NCBI GenBank assembly: GCA_027490195.1
Contig: JAIXYN010000061.1
Location: 1 to 64,000 of the forward strand
Source of the DNA: Verrucomicrobiaceae bacterium
Lineage (GTDB): Bacteria; Verrucomicrobiota; Verrucomicrobiia; Verrucomicrobiales; Verrucomicrobiaceae
DNA length: 64,000 nt
Direction of reading: 5' to 3'
In this document: piece after piece, positions 1 through 8,335 of the stretch
Numbering within the stretch: the first letter of the stretch is position 1
Layout of the letters: the number at the start of each line of letters is the position of its first letter
The notes under the pieces: model-generated
What the model saw: the letters and a program-made list of their open reading frames with translations, nothing else
What the model was told of the DNA's origin: nothing
Databases searched by the model: none
Translations under genes and position numbers: made by a program

Positions 1-227
1 CATGGACGGACGGGCTATCGCCACGTCCATCCTACGTCCCAGCATGGAGTGCCGGGCCTGATGCTCTGCTTGGAAAACAGACCTGTTCCTTCAGACTCAT
101 TTTCAACTGTCCTGGGTATCACTCCCCCTACTTTTGCTCAGCGTTTCAGTGCCTCTCACACCCCTCGCCCCCGGCCTCCAGATCCTGATCGGCCAGTGAT
201 GCTCAGCCCGATTTCTTCAATGCTGGG
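1..227. other. upstream non-coding stretch
   Basis: No convincing gene is visible before the first glycosyltransferase. A short inverted repeat (atggacg at 2-8 with cgtccat at 23-29) could be part of a terminator of a gene lying outside the window, but there is no clear T-run. The 80-codon open frame here has biased, proline-rich composition and no recognisable similarity. Confidence 0.4.
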
Positions 228-2567
228 TTGCTTCTCAGCACCACAGGCTGTCCGCTGCAGCATGTCGCAGCCACTGAGAGGTTTATCCTGAGCACTTCCA
301 TTTCGCCGCAGCGCATCGCCTTTCTCGGCGACTACCTACCACGGCTCTGCGGCATCGCGACCTTCACCCATGATCTGAGTGAGGCCGTCGCAACGGCATC
401 GCCCCTCACAGATTGTTATGTGGGCGCCGTCAATGACCGCGTGGAGGGTTACGAATACCCTCAGCGCGTGCGCTTCGAGCTGCTGGAAAAAGATCTTCAC
501 TCCTACCGGCGCGCGGCGGACTTTTTGAACTTCAGCAACGCGGACGTGCTCTGCGTACAGCATGAGTTCGGCATTTACGGCGGTCAGGCGGGCAGCCATC
601 TGCTAACCCTGCTCAAGGAAATACGCATGCCGGTGGTGACGACTCTGCACACCGTCCTGCGCGATCCCAACGCCGCACAGCGCAGGGTGATGGAGGAACT
701 GGTTCGGCGCAGCGACCGCGTCGTGGTCATGGCCCACAAAGGCGCGGAAATCCTGCGTGAGACGTATCAAGTGCCAGATTCAAAGGTGGACATCATTCCG
801 CATGGCATCCCGGACATGCCGTTCACAGACTCCAGCTACTACAAGGAGCAGTTCGGCGTCGAAGGTCGCAAGGTGCTGCTCACCTTTGGCCTGCTCGGCC
901 CTGGCAAAGGCATTGAGCATGTGATCGAAGCCCTGCCAGAGATCGTTCGGCAGCATCCGAATGTGGTGTACCTCGTGCTTGGGGCCACACATCCACAGCT
1001 AGTCGCTCATGAAGGCGAGCGCTACCGCCTGAGCCTCGAACGGCTCGCCGCAGAGCGCGGCGTGAAGGAGCACGTCATTTTCTACAATCGCTTTGTGTCA
1101 TTGGACGACCTGAAGGAGTTCATCGGTGCCACAGACATCTACCTCACGCCATATCTGAATGAAGCGCAGGTGACCTCCGGCACATTGGCGTATGTGTTTG
1201 GCGCAGGGAAAGCCGTAGTGTCCACACCCTACTGGCATGCGCAGGAACTGCTGGCGGATGAGCGCGGCGTGCTGGTGCCATTCCGCAATCCAGCGGCCAT
1301 CACGGCAGGCGTCTGCAAATTGCTCGATGATCCAGCGCGCATGGAAAAAATCAGGCATTTGGCCCATGCGATGGGCCGCGAGATGATCTGGCCTGCGGTG
1401 GCCCAGCGCTACCTGGAATCCTTCCAGCATGCACGGGCGGACCGCAAGGCAGCGCCGCGCACGGCCTTCGCCGGCTGGACCCTGGGCAACCGGCCCTACC
1501 AACTGCCGCCGCTGCGTCTGGACCACGTCATACGCATGAGCGACGGCACCGGCATCTTCCAGCACGCCATCTTCAACGTGCCGAACTTTCATGAAGGCTA
1601 CTGCACCGATGACAACGCGCGCGCCTTCATCCTGTGCACCATGCTGGATGAGCTGGGCGGACAGCCGCCTGCCGAGAACTTGGGCAAACTGGCCACCAGC
1701 TACCTCGCCTTTCTGGCAGCGGCGCTGGATTATGAGAGCGGGCGCTTCCGCAATTTCATGAGCCATGGCCGCCAGTGGCTGGAAGCTGCCGGAAGCGAAG
1801 ACAGCCACGCACGCGCGCTCTGGGCTGTGGGCAATGGCGCGGGACGCTCGCGCAATGAAGGGCACAGCCGCCTCTCAGCGCAATTGTTTGAGCGCGGCCT
1901 CACCGCAGTGACGCATTTCACCTCGCCTAGGGCCTGGAGTTTCACCCTGCTAGGGATTCACGAATACCTGCGACGTTTCCCCAGCAATGCGACGATCAAC
2001 GCCATGCGGGTGACACTCACCGACCGCCTCGTGACCCTGTGGAACGCCTGCGCCACAGAACACTGGCCCTGGTTTGAAGACAGCGTGACGTACGAAAACG
2101 CGCGCTTCTGCCAGGCGCTCATCCTCAGCGGCCAGTGGATACCCGACCCCGCCGCACTGGAGATCGGCCTCAAATCGCTGCGCTGGCTGGTGTCGATCCA
2201 AAAGACGCAGTCCGGCTGCTTCCGCCCCATCGGCAGCAATGGTTTCTACCATCGCGATGGCGCGCGCGCGGACTTTGACCAGCAGGCGGTCGAAGCGCAG
2301 GCGATGGTGGCCGCGTGCAACGAAGCCTTCCGCACCACGCAGGATGCGACCTGGTCACTTGAAGCAAAGCGCGCCTTTGAATGGTTCCTGGGCCGCAACG
2401 ACCTCGGTCTGCCGCTTTATGATTTCACCACCGGCGGCTGCGGCGACGGCCTGCACCACGACCGCGTGAATGAAAACCAAGGCGCGGAGTCCACCCTGGC
2501 CTTCCACCTCTCACTCGCAGAGATGAACTGCGCGGAACATTTGACCACCCCGCCCCACACCTCATGA
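228..2567 (+). CDS. GT4 glycosyltransferase with C-terminal alpha/alpha-barrel-like domain
   Basis: Probably transfers a sugar, often mannose in this architecture, from an activated donor during cell-surface or storage glycan synthesis. The N-terminal half (about residues 29-400) is a GT-B fold of family GT4: it opens with RIAFLGDYLPRLCGIATFT, has the interdomain stretch DIIPHG and a donor-side helix around EAQVTSGTLAYVFGAGKAVV. The C-terminal half (about 425-770) contains GTGIFQHAIFNVPNFHEGYC followed by TDDNARA, typical of the alpha/alpha-toroid module fused to such transferases. The stop overlaps the GH130-like gene by 4 bases, so the two are likely translationally coupled. The start is uncertain: the TTG at 228 gives the longest frame, but homology-like sequence begins near residue 29 and a GAGAGG lies at 276-281, so initiation nearer 285-288 is possible. 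Confidence 0.82.
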   Translation: MLLSTTGCPLQHVAATERFILSTSISPQRIAFLGDYLPRLCGIATFTHDLSEAVATASPLTDCYVGAVNDRVEGYEYPQRVRFELLEKDLHSYRRAADFLNFSNADVLCVQHEFGIYGGQAGSHLLTLLKEIRMPVVTTLHTVLRDPNAAQRRVMEELVRRSDRVVVMAHKGAEILRETYQVPDSKVDIIPHGIPDMPFTDSSYYKEQFGVEGRKVLLTFGLLGPGKGIEHVIEALPEIVRQHPNVVYLVLGATHPQLVAHEGERYRLSLERLAAERGVKEHVIFYNRFVSLDDLKEFIGATDIYLTPYLNEAQVTSGTLAYVFGAGKAVVSTPYWHAQELLADERGVLVPFRNPAAITAGVCKLLDDPARMEKIRHLAHAMGREMIWPAVAQRYLESFQHARADRKAAPRTAFAGWTLGNRPYQLPPLRLDHVIRMSDGTGIFQHAIFNVPNFHEGYCTDDNARAFILCTMLDELGGQPPAENLGKLATSYLAFLAAALDYESGRFRNFMSHGRQWLEAAGSEDSHARALWAVGNGAGRSRNEGHSRLSAQLFERGLTAVTHFTSPRAWSFTLLGIHEYLRRFPSNATINAMRVTLTDRLVTLWNACATEHWPWFEDSVTYENARFCQALILSGQWIPDPAALEIGLKSLRWLVSIQKTQSGCFRPIGSNGFYHRDGARADFDQQAVEAQAMVAACNEAFRTTQDATWSLEAKRAFEWFLGRNDLGLPLYDFTTGGCGDGLHHDRVNENQGAESTLAFHLSLAEMNCAEHLTTPPHTS

Positions 2568-4030
2568 GCCCCGTTTCCATTCGCCGTCACGACATCACCC
2601 TGCAGCCTGAAAGCGGACGCGTCATCATTCGCCCGTTCATCCCAGGAAAGCCTCAGATCATGCAGAACATTCTGGCCCGCGCCCTCGCACTGAGCGAAGC
2701 AGAAGCCGACCTGCAGTTGCAGGCGATCCTCGCGGAATTTGCCTCACGCCATTTCGACATCGAATCGCACCTACTCGCTCATTATGAAAAGGTGCGTCAT
2801 CACATCGACGCACAGACGACGCTCTCACGCGTCCGCCAGCTTCTCATCGGTGCCTTGTTCTCCGGCGAGTATGCGCTGGAGTCCGCCGCACTGTTCAATC
2901 CCTCCATCGTGCCGCATCCTGATCAGAGCGGCGTGATCGAAGGCGGCATGCGGTTCATCATGAGCCTGCGTGCCACAGGTGAGGGCCACATCTCCTCCAT
3001 CGAATTCCGCACCGGCATCATCGCTCCAGACGGAGACATCAACGTGGAGCCGGTCTCACGCTTCGTCGCGCTGCCGGATGTGGTGCCCAATCCCACCTAC
3101 AAAAAGTCGCGCTTCATCAAGAAACTGCAGGAAATGGGATTCTCGGACGGTTACGCGTTCGCCGTGATGGATCCGCTCGCGGAGGCCTTCACCCTCCATG
3201 AACTCGACGAAAGCATGCACCGCGTGCGTAACGAATCCAAACCCGTCAGCAGCGATCTCCGCCGCGCACTGGAGTGCTTTCGCTGGCTCGCAGACTCGAA
3301 CTACGAGCTAAACTTCTCCTCCAAGCTCGCCCTGAGCGAACGCATCATCTTCCCCGTCTCAGCCAACGAAACCAACGGCATCGAGGACGCCCGCTTTGTC
3401 CGGTTCATTGAAGACGACGGCTCGGTGATGTACTACGCGACCTACACCGCCTACAATGGCCGCACCATCCTGCCGCAACTCATCGAGACACAGGACTTCC
3501 TGCACTTCCGCATTCTCACGCTCAACGGCACCGCAGTGCAGAACAAAGGCATGGCACTCTTTCCCCGGCGCATCGGCGGCCGCTACGCCATGCTCTCGCG
3601 CCAAGATGACGAGAACCTCTTTGTCATGTTTTCGGACAGCCCGCATTACTGGAGCGACCCGCAGATCATTCTGCGGCCAACTCAGATGTGGGAGTCCGTG
3701 AAAATCGGCAACTGCGGCTCCCCCATCGAAACGCCCGCAGGCTGGATCGTCATCACACACGGCGTCGGCCCCATGCGCAAATACTGCATCGGCGCGGTGC
3801 TGCTCGACTTGCTGAATCCGACACAAGTAATCGGCCGTTTGTCCGAGCCTCTTCTCTCCCCCGAAGGCCATGAACGCGAAGGCTACGTGCCCAATGTCGT
3901 CTACAGCTGCGGCTCCATGCTGCACGGCCGCGAATTGATCCTCCCCTACGCCATGAGCGACAAAGCCTCCGCCATTGCCACCATGCAGGTGGACGAACTC
4001 CTAGCTGCCCTGCTGGCCAGCGGAAGCTGA
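2564..4030 (+). CDS. GH130-family glycosidase/phosphorylase
   Basis: 488 residues, likely a beta-mannoside phosphorylase or related glycoside hydrolase of family GH130, acting on mannose-containing oligosaccharides in the cytoplasm. The five-bladed beta-propeller signature is visible as NGIEDARFVRF (the family's G-x-E-D-P/A-R motif), with further blades around NKGMALFPRRIGGRYAMLSR, IGNCGSPIETPAGWIVITHG and the closing HGRELILPYAMSD. An N-terminal alpha-helical extension of about 200 residues precedes the propeller. It overlaps the GT4 gene by 4 bases (ATGA), and GT4 plus GH130 pairs are a recurring bacterial module. It converges on the EF-hand-like gene, with only about 14 bases between the stops. 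The substrate cannot be read from sequence. Confidence 0.82.
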   Translation: MSPVSIRRHDITLQPESGRVIIRPFIPGKPQIMQNILARALALSEAEADLQLQAILAEFASRHFDIESHLLAHYEKVRHHIDAQTTLSRVRQLLIGALFSGEYALESAALFNPSIVPHPDQSGVIEGGMRFIMSLRATGEGHISSIEFRTGIIAPDGDINVEPVSRFVALPDVVPNPTYKKSRFIKKLQEMGFSDGYAFAVMDPLAEAFTLHELDESMHRVRNESKPVSSDLRRALECFRWLADSNYELNFSSKLALSERIIFPVSANETNGIEDARFVRFIEDDGSVMYYATYTAYNGRTILPQLIETQDFLHFRILTLNGTAVQNKGMALFPRRIGGRYAMLSRQDDENLFVMFSDSPHYWSDPQIILRPTQMWESVKIGNCGSPIETPAGWIVITHGVGPMRKYCIGAVLLDLLNPTQVIGRLSEPLLSPEGHEREGYVPNVVYSCGSMLHGRELILPYAMSDKASAIATMQVDELLAALLASGS

Positions 4031-4044
4031 GCCCGCCAGACCAT

Positions 4045-4305
4045 TCAGCGCGCCTTGGGACCTGCGGTTGACTGCCCTTCCCCCATTTTGCTCTGTCCGA
4101 CCTTCGCCATCCCCAAGACCGCACCTACGCTCTGCGCGCGGTCAGCGGCATCAATGTCGTTGTCCTTGTCGATATCGTACTCCTCCCGATCCTCGCTCTC
4201 GATGCGCCCATCGTGGTCCAGATCGCGCGACGGGTCGTCAGCCAGATCAATGTCGCCATCTCCATCGAGATCGCGTCTGCCATCGGTCTTTTTGGGTGCG
4301 GGCAT
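4045..4305 (-). CDS. small EF-hand-like acidic protein
   Basis: 86 residues, MPAPKKTDGRRDLDG at the start. Three calcium-binding-loop-like segments follow each other: DLDGDGDIDLAD, DLDHDGRIESED and DIDKDNDIDAAD, each with D-x-D-x-D/N-G/D spacing as in EF-hands and dockerin repeats. No signal peptide is seen. It is the last gene of the secretion-apparatus strand, 3 bases downstream of a glycine-zipper protein. A role as a secreted or calcium-sensing accessory is inference only. Its short N-terminus (MPAP) resembles the MPED/MPEE/MPDK starts of neighbouring candidate substrates. Confidence 0.6.
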   Translation of the reverse strand: MPAPKKTDGRRDLDGDGDIDLADDPSRDLDHDGRIESEDREEYDIDKDNDIDAADRAQSVGAVLGMAKVGQSKMGEGQSTAGPKAR

Positions 4306-4308
4306 GGC

Positions 4309-5169
4309 TTACTTGATGCCGTGTCCCTGCTTTCCAGCAGCCTGTTTGGGGCCGAGGTCCACGCCCTGCGCGGCCAGTGTGTCACGTACGCTGGTGACAC
4401 CCGAGCCGGCTTTTTTGCCCAGTTCCTTGCCTTTGGCAGCACCTTCTTCACCACCAATGACTCCGCCAATGGCACTGCCAATGTTTCCGCCGATGCCGCG
4501 TGCGTGATCGATTGCTATATTGGCCGCCTGTCCGGCCGCATTGCCAGCAATCCTGCCGAGCATCTGGCCAACCGTCTTACCTTGTTCACCGCCAATGGCT
4601 GAGCCGATCATGCTGCCAACTTTTTTGCCAAGACTGCCGCCCACGTCGAGGCCGCCTGCCTGGTTGGCCCCCTGCTCACGGTGACCACCGATGATGGGGC
4701 CGCCTATTTGAGCGGCCTCCGTGGCGTTGGGACCGAGGCGTCCCGGACCCACCTGAGTGCCTACGGCACCGTCTTTCTTACCCTGGCCAAAGAGGTTTTT
4801 GATACCCTGGCCGACGGCTTCTCCGATCAACTTCCCTTCCTTGGAGCCACCTTCACCAGAAAGGATGCCCTGCGCCCCGGCCTCAAATTTTTCAGTGGCA
4901 GTCAGGGGCTTTTTACCGAGGACCTCCGTCGTGCTCCCGAGGTAGGTGACCTGGGTGCCCGGGCCTTGGACAGCCGGTGCGGGGGCACCTTGCGCTTGCT
5001 CAGCGGGTGCCTGCGGCTGCTGTTGATCTGCAGCCTGGGCTTTTTGAGAAGGCTGGGCAGGCACCCATGCCTGCTGGGCAGGCTGCTTCGGTTCCTGTTG
5101 TGGTGCGGCTGGAGTCGGGCGTTGCGCGCCAATCACAGGTCCGCCTTTTTTGTCGGTGTCTTCAGGCAT
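4309..5169 (-). CDS. glycine-zipper protein with Pro/Gln-rich N-terminus
   Basis: 286 residues. Residues 1-80 are disordered and rich in P, Q and A (for example PQQEPKQPAQQAWVPAQPSQ). Residues 80-280 consist of repeated G-x-x-x-G blocks such as GSLGKKVGSMIGSAIGG, HARGIGGNIGSAIGGVIGG and GKELGKKAGSGV, the glycine-zipper pattern that packs helices in membranes. No N-terminal signal peptide is present, so export would need a dedicated machine. It lies between the EF-hand-like gene and a second glycine-zipper gene at the end of the T4SS-like operon. Glycine-zipper proteins include contact-dependent bacteriocins and outer-membrane proteins; a role as a secreted pore-former or structural channel piece is an inference. 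Confidence 0.62.
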   Translation of the reverse strand: MPEDTDKKGGPVIGAQRPTPAAPQQEPKQPAQQAWVPAQPSQKAQAADQQQPQAPAEQAQGAPAPAVQGPGTQVTYLGSTTEVLGKKPLTATEKFEAGAQGILSGEGGSKEGKLIGEAVGQGIKNLFGQGKKDGAVGTQVGPGRLGPNATEAAQIGGPIIGGHREQGANQAGGLDVGGSLGKKVGSMIGSAIGGEQGKTVGQMLGRIAGNAAGQAANIAIDHARGIGGNIGSAIGGVIGGEEGAAKGKELGKKAGSGVTSVRDTLAAQGVDLGPKQAAGKQGHGIK

Positions 5170-5257
5170 GGGCTAGGGAAATAAGGTTAAGCTGATTAGC
5201 CGGGCTGGGATCGGGTGTGCCGAGAATTCGCGCAAATAATGTGGGCGTCGCCAAAAA

Positions 5258-6151
5258 TCACATCTTCATGCCTTTGCCCATGCCCATTCCCTGCCCCATG
5301 CCGCCGCCAATTTTGTAGCCCTCCTCCTCCAGGCTCATGCGCACGGTTTTGACGCCATCGTCCACCCCTTTGCCCACGCTGCCGCCGATCTGGCCGCCTA
5401 CCTGGGAGCCGATTTGATTGCCCACCTGGCCACCCACTTGTCCACCGATCTGCTGGCCAATGCTGGCTCCCAAGGCATTTCCCACCACGGGTACGACGCT
5501 GCCCACAGCGCCGCCGATGGCACCCCCGGCAGCTTTGCCCACAACCTGTCCGCCTGCCTTGCCCACAGCACCGCCAATGCTGGAGCCAACTCCTTGACCC
5601 AGTCCTTCGGCCATGCCGGGCTCCCCACCCTCGCCGCCGATGCCGCCGCCCAGACCGCCCATGACACTGGCAACACCACCGCCGCCGCCTCCAGCCATGC
5701 TCGTGACACTGCTGAGCATGCTGCCTGCGCCACCGCCAGCTAAACTGGTGACGCTCCCAAGAAGATCCCCGCCGCCGCCGCCAAGACCGCCCGCAAGACT
5801 GGCCAGGCCACCGCCTGCGCCACCTCCGCCGGCACCACCAATGCTGCTGGCTGCACTGTCCACAGCCGTGTCTGCCGCGCCACCCACGGCACCGCCCACT
5901 TGACCGCCAATTTCGGAACCCACCTGGTTGCCGATCTGGCCGCCAATCTGACCACCGACCTGCTGCCCCACGGCGGATCCGACGGCATTGCCAATGACGG
6001 GCACAACTGTGCCAATGGCACCACCGACAGCACTGCCTACCGCCTTGCCGCCTGCCGTTCCCACGGCTTTGCCAGCGGCACCGCCTACTTGTGAGCCGAT
6101 TCCCTGGCCTAGGGACTCGCCGATTCCAGCTTCTTCTTTTTCTTCAGGCAT
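5258..6151 (-). CDS. glycine-zipper protein with internal duplication
   Basis: 297 residues, almost entirely glycine-zipper. An N-terminal block of about 80 residues (from GESLGQGIGSQVGGAAGKAV) is repeated near the C-terminus (from AEGLGQGVGSSIGGAVGKAG); both contain a VVPVIGNAVG or VVPVVGNALG hydrophobic core followed by QQ-(V/I)-GGQ-(I/V)-GGQ. A low-complexity Gly/Ala/Ser linker joins them. The protein ends in KIGGGMGQGMGMGKGMKM. No signal peptide is seen; it begins MPEEKEEAG, like the neighbouring MPED protein. It lies 88 bases upstream of the next zipper gene on the same strand. Function is unknown; membrane insertion is likely from composition, and secretion by the adjacent apparatus is inferred. 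Confidence 0.62.
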   Translation of the reverse strand: MPEEKEEAGIGESLGQGIGSQVGGAAGKAVGTAGGKAVGSAVGGAIGTVVPVIGNAVGSAVGQQVGGQIGGQIGNQVGSEIGGQVGGAVGGAADTAVDSAASSIGGAGGGGAGGGLASLAGGLGGGGGDLLGSVTSLAGGGAGSMLSSVTSMAGGGGGGVASVMGGLGGGIGGEGGEPGMAEGLGQGVGSSIGGAVGKAGGQVVGKAAGGAIGGAVGSVVPVVGNALGASIGQQIGGQVGGQVGNQIGSQVGGQIGGSVGKGVDDGVKTVRMSLEEEGYKIGGGMGQGMGMGKGMKM

Positions 6152-6171
6152 ATGGTTAAAGATTGAGTGTT

Positions 6172-6525
6172 TTAAGGAGCTACATTGCGTGGCTGTTTGC
6201 CCAGGCTGTAAACGCGTGAAACAAGGGCGGGACCGAGAGAGTGCCCCTCGGGCAGATCAGCCAAGACGTAGTAGTGCGTCCATCGCATGCCTGCATCGCG
6301 CTTGCCCACGCCTTCGGCCCAGAGCCGGACCTCTTTGCCGGTCATCTCACGCGGCAGCCGGGAGATGTGGATGTTGGACTGCACCCAGCCTCTTTTGTCG
6401 TGATAGACCCAGAAGTGCACGCTCGTGGCCACCGGCAGCACATCATTGTCATTGAGGTAAACCGGCGGCGGTATAGCGCAGCCAGCCAGCATCATGGCGC
6501 AAAAAAGAGTGAGAATGTGCTTCAT
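6172..6525 (-). CDS. small lipoprotein of the T4SS-like operon
   Basis: 117 residues with a lipoprotein signal peptide: MKHILTLFCAMMLAGC, lipobox LAGC with Cys16 as the acylated residue. The mature part is a compact beta-rich stretch (FWVYHDKRGWVQSNIHISRL). The start codon overlaps the stop of the preceding membrane protein as ATGA (6522-6525), so the two are probably co-translated. In T4SS operons small lipoproteins often occupy the VirB7 role of anchoring the outer-membrane ring; that assignment is positional inference, since no VirB7 signature is visible. Confidence 0.65.
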   Translation of the reverse strand: MKHILTLFCAMMLAGCAIPPPVYLNDNDVLPVATSVHFWVYHDKRGWVQSNIHISRLPREMTGKEVRLWAEGVGKRDAGMRWTHYYVLADLPEGHSLGPALVSRVYSLGKQPRNVAP

Positions 6526-6746
6526 GATTTGGGCTTGGATTTCATCATTTCTTCGCCGCGCTTGCGCATAGGCTCGCCCCAGCGGTTGTAAGCATAGAGC
6601 ACCGGGAGGGCCAGAAAACCGGCCACAGCCGCCGCTGTGCGCCCGGTGTACATCGCACCGAATATGAACAGAAGCGTGAAAGCATAACGCCGCACCTCCG
6701 CCCGGTGGCTGTGGTAGTAATCAATGATTGATGACCAGGTGTCCAT
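6522..6746 (-). CDS. small two-helix membrane protein
   Basis: 74 residues, start chosen at the ATG of MDTWSSIIDYYHSHRAEVRR because the longer open frame upstream is only the shadow of the AAA+ gene. Two hydrophobic stretches (YAFTLLFIFGAMYTG and AAAVAGFLALPVLYAY) are separated by a short RT turn, and the tail is basic (RKRGEEMMKSKPKS). It overlaps the end of the AAA+ gene by 26 bases and the following lipoprotein by 4, typical of tight operon packing. No family is recognised; an inner-membrane accessory of the secretion apparatus is the reasonable guess. Confidence 0.6.
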   Translation of the reverse strand: MDTWSSIIDYYHSHRAEVRRYAFTLLFIFGAMYTGRTAAAVAGFLALPVLYAYNRWGEPMRKRGEEMMKSKPKS

Positions 6747-7626
6747 TCTGGGCGACAAGGGTTCCATTCGTTTGCTGACCGCTGAGCAGCGCGTTGCGCA
6801 GCGCCTCACGGCAAAAAGTTTCCACCGTGCTGCGCATGCGGCGCACGCCGAGCCGGGGCTCCACACCATTGGCCACCATGATCTCAAGCACACCTTTGCC
6901 CGCCGTGAGGTTGTAGCCCTTCGTTTTGAGGAGTTTGAGCTCCTTGTTCAGCATGATGGTGGCGATGCGTTTCTGCGAATCGTAGCCGAGCTTTTGAAAC
7001 ACGCAGCGCACGTTGAAACGTGCGAGCACTTCAGGCCGCAGTTCCGCCGCAGCGAGGTCTTCGATGAAGCGCTCCACCGTAGCGATGGGGCTGTTCTTGA
7101 GCTCCATTAGCGCCTCTGCACCAATGTTGGAAGTGGCGACGATGTAGAAGTTGCAGAGATTCAGCGTCTCACCACTGGCGACGGTGATGCGTCCCGCATC
7201 CAGCACCTGAAGGAAGATGTCGAGCACGCGCGGGTGCGCTTTTTCGATTTCGTCAAAGAGGATGAAGCCCCTGCCTTCCGCACGGTCATAGAAGCGGCCG
7301 ATATTGCCCCGGCTGTTTTCATTTTGGCCCAGCAGCAGTTGCAACGACTCCTGATTCTGGTACTCAGACATGTCGAGTCGGATGCAGTGCTTCTGCACGT
7401 CGCCATAAATGTGCTCACAGAGCAGCAGAGTGGTTTCGGTTTTACCGACACCGGTGGGACCGAGGAAAAGAAACGTACCCTTGGGGCGTCCTGGATCGCT
7501 CAAGCCGAGCTCGCCATTCTGCACGATGGGCACCACCTTGGGGATGACGTGCCCCTGCCCGATGATGCGTTCTTCGAGAAAGCCGGGAAGTGCCTGAATA
7601 TGAGCGAAATCAACAGGGGGCAACAT
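6721..7626 (-). CDS. ClpB/ClpA-type AAA+ ATPase (single domain)
   Basis: 301 residues from the ATG of MLPPVDFAHI; the longer frame runs into the upstream lipoprotein gene and is not homologous. Walker A GPTGVGKT lies at about 56-63, Walker B ILFDEIE at about 122-128, and the sensor-1 region IVATSNIGAEAL follows. The C-terminal small domain (LGVRRMRSTVETFCREAL) matches the D2 half of ClpB/Hsp104 disaggregases. It has no N-domain, no D1 and no M-domain, and is much shorter than ClpB. It starts 4 bases after a lipoprotein gene inside the T4SS-like operon. VirB11, the usual second ATPase, is not seen, so this protein may unfold or deliver substrates at the channel; that role is inferred. Confidence 0.8.
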   Translation of the reverse strand: MLPPVDFAHIQALPGFLEERIIGQGHVIPKVVPIVQNGELGLSDPGRPKGTFLFLGPTGVGKTETTLLLCEHIYGDVQKHCIRLDMSEYQNQESLQLLLGQNENSRGNIGRFYDRAEGRGFILFDEIEKAHPRVLDIFLQVLDAGRITVASGETLNLCNFYIVATSNIGAEALMELKNSPIATVERFIEDLAAAELRPEVLARFNVRCVFQKLGYDSQKRIATIMLNKELKLLKTKGYNLTAGKGVLEIMVANGVEPRLGVRRMRSTVETFCREALRNALLSGQQTNGTLVAQNGHLVINH

Positions 7627-7630
7627 GGCA

Positions 7631-8335
7631 CTATTTCTTTTGGAACAGTCCCTGGCTGGAACTGCGGATGCGCAGACGCTCGGACTGCTCCAGTTCATCG
7701 ATGCGGGTCTGCGCCTGCTTGAGCTGAGTGCTGAGCTCGGTGCGTTCCTGCAGGGTTTTTTCGAGGTATTCCTTGATCTCGGCCACGTCCTTTTCCGCCT
7801 GCTCAAACGAGCTCTTCTTCTTCATCAGTTCGGAACGCAGTTGATCGAGATCCGACATGGATTTGCGCAGGGTGATGGACTTGGCCGCAAGGGCCTCACG
7901 CTCTTGTTTGATCAGGGTGTCATCCGGCATGTCCTTGCGCGCGGGATCCACGATGCCGAGCACGACACCGCGCGAATCCATCGGCGTGGCGGGCAGCCGC
8001 GTGTCCCAGCGCGCTGGTTGCTCCAGCCGGTAAACGGTATGCGCTTCGTGCATTTCGCGGCGGTCCTTGCTGGGCAGCCGACCGAGGTGGTAGGCATGCA
8101 CCTGCTCACCGAGGCGGACACGGGAAACATCATGCGGATCAAGCGAGCGCCCCTTGGGCCAGTCGGACAGCACGTTTCTGCTGTAGGTGGGGATGTAGGC
8201 CAGTTCAGGATCATCGGCCGGACGCACCAGCGGATCTTCGGAGAGTTTGACGCTGCGCGATTTGCACGCTGTGAGAAGAGCGCACAGGATCAAGGCGGCA
8301 CAGGGCAGGCTGGCTTCGAGAAGCTTGCGGTTCAT
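7631..8335 (-). CDS. coiled-coil lipoprotein
   Basis: 234 residues. The lipoprotein signal peptide is MNRKLLEASLPCAALILCAL with lipobox LTAC and Cys24. The middle resembles a beta-rich module (HAYHLGRLPSKDRREMHEAH, YRLEQPARWDTR). Residues about 155-225 form a coiled coil (LDQLRSELMKKKSSFEQAEK and the following heptads). It overlaps the VirB10-like gene by 4 bases (ATGA), directly downstream, which is where a VirB7-type lipoprotein is often found. It is larger than classical VirB7 (about 50 residues), so I call it only an operon lipoprotein. Confidence 0.7.
   Translation of the reverse strand: MNRKLLEASLPCAALILCALLTACKSRSVKLSEDPLVRPADDPELAYIPTYSRNVLSDWPKGRSLDPHDVSRVRLGEQVHAYHLGRLPSKDRREMHEAHTVYRLEQPARWDTRLPATPMDSRGVVLGIVDPARKDMPDDTLIKQEREALAAKSITLRKSMSDLDQLRSELMKKKSSFEQAEKDVAEIKEYLEKTLQERTELSTQLKQAQTRIDELEQSERLRIRSSSQGLFQKK

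Noticed and set aside
49-291. 80-codon plus-strand frame at the left edge
   Set aside because: Proline-rich, low-quality composition overlapping the start of the glycosyltransferase; no supporting signal.
4055-4507. Plus-strand frames opposite the EF-hand-like and glycine-zipper genes
   Set aside because: They are reverse translations of Asp-rich and Gly-rich repeats (runs of Ser, Pro and Ala) and overlap better-supported genes.
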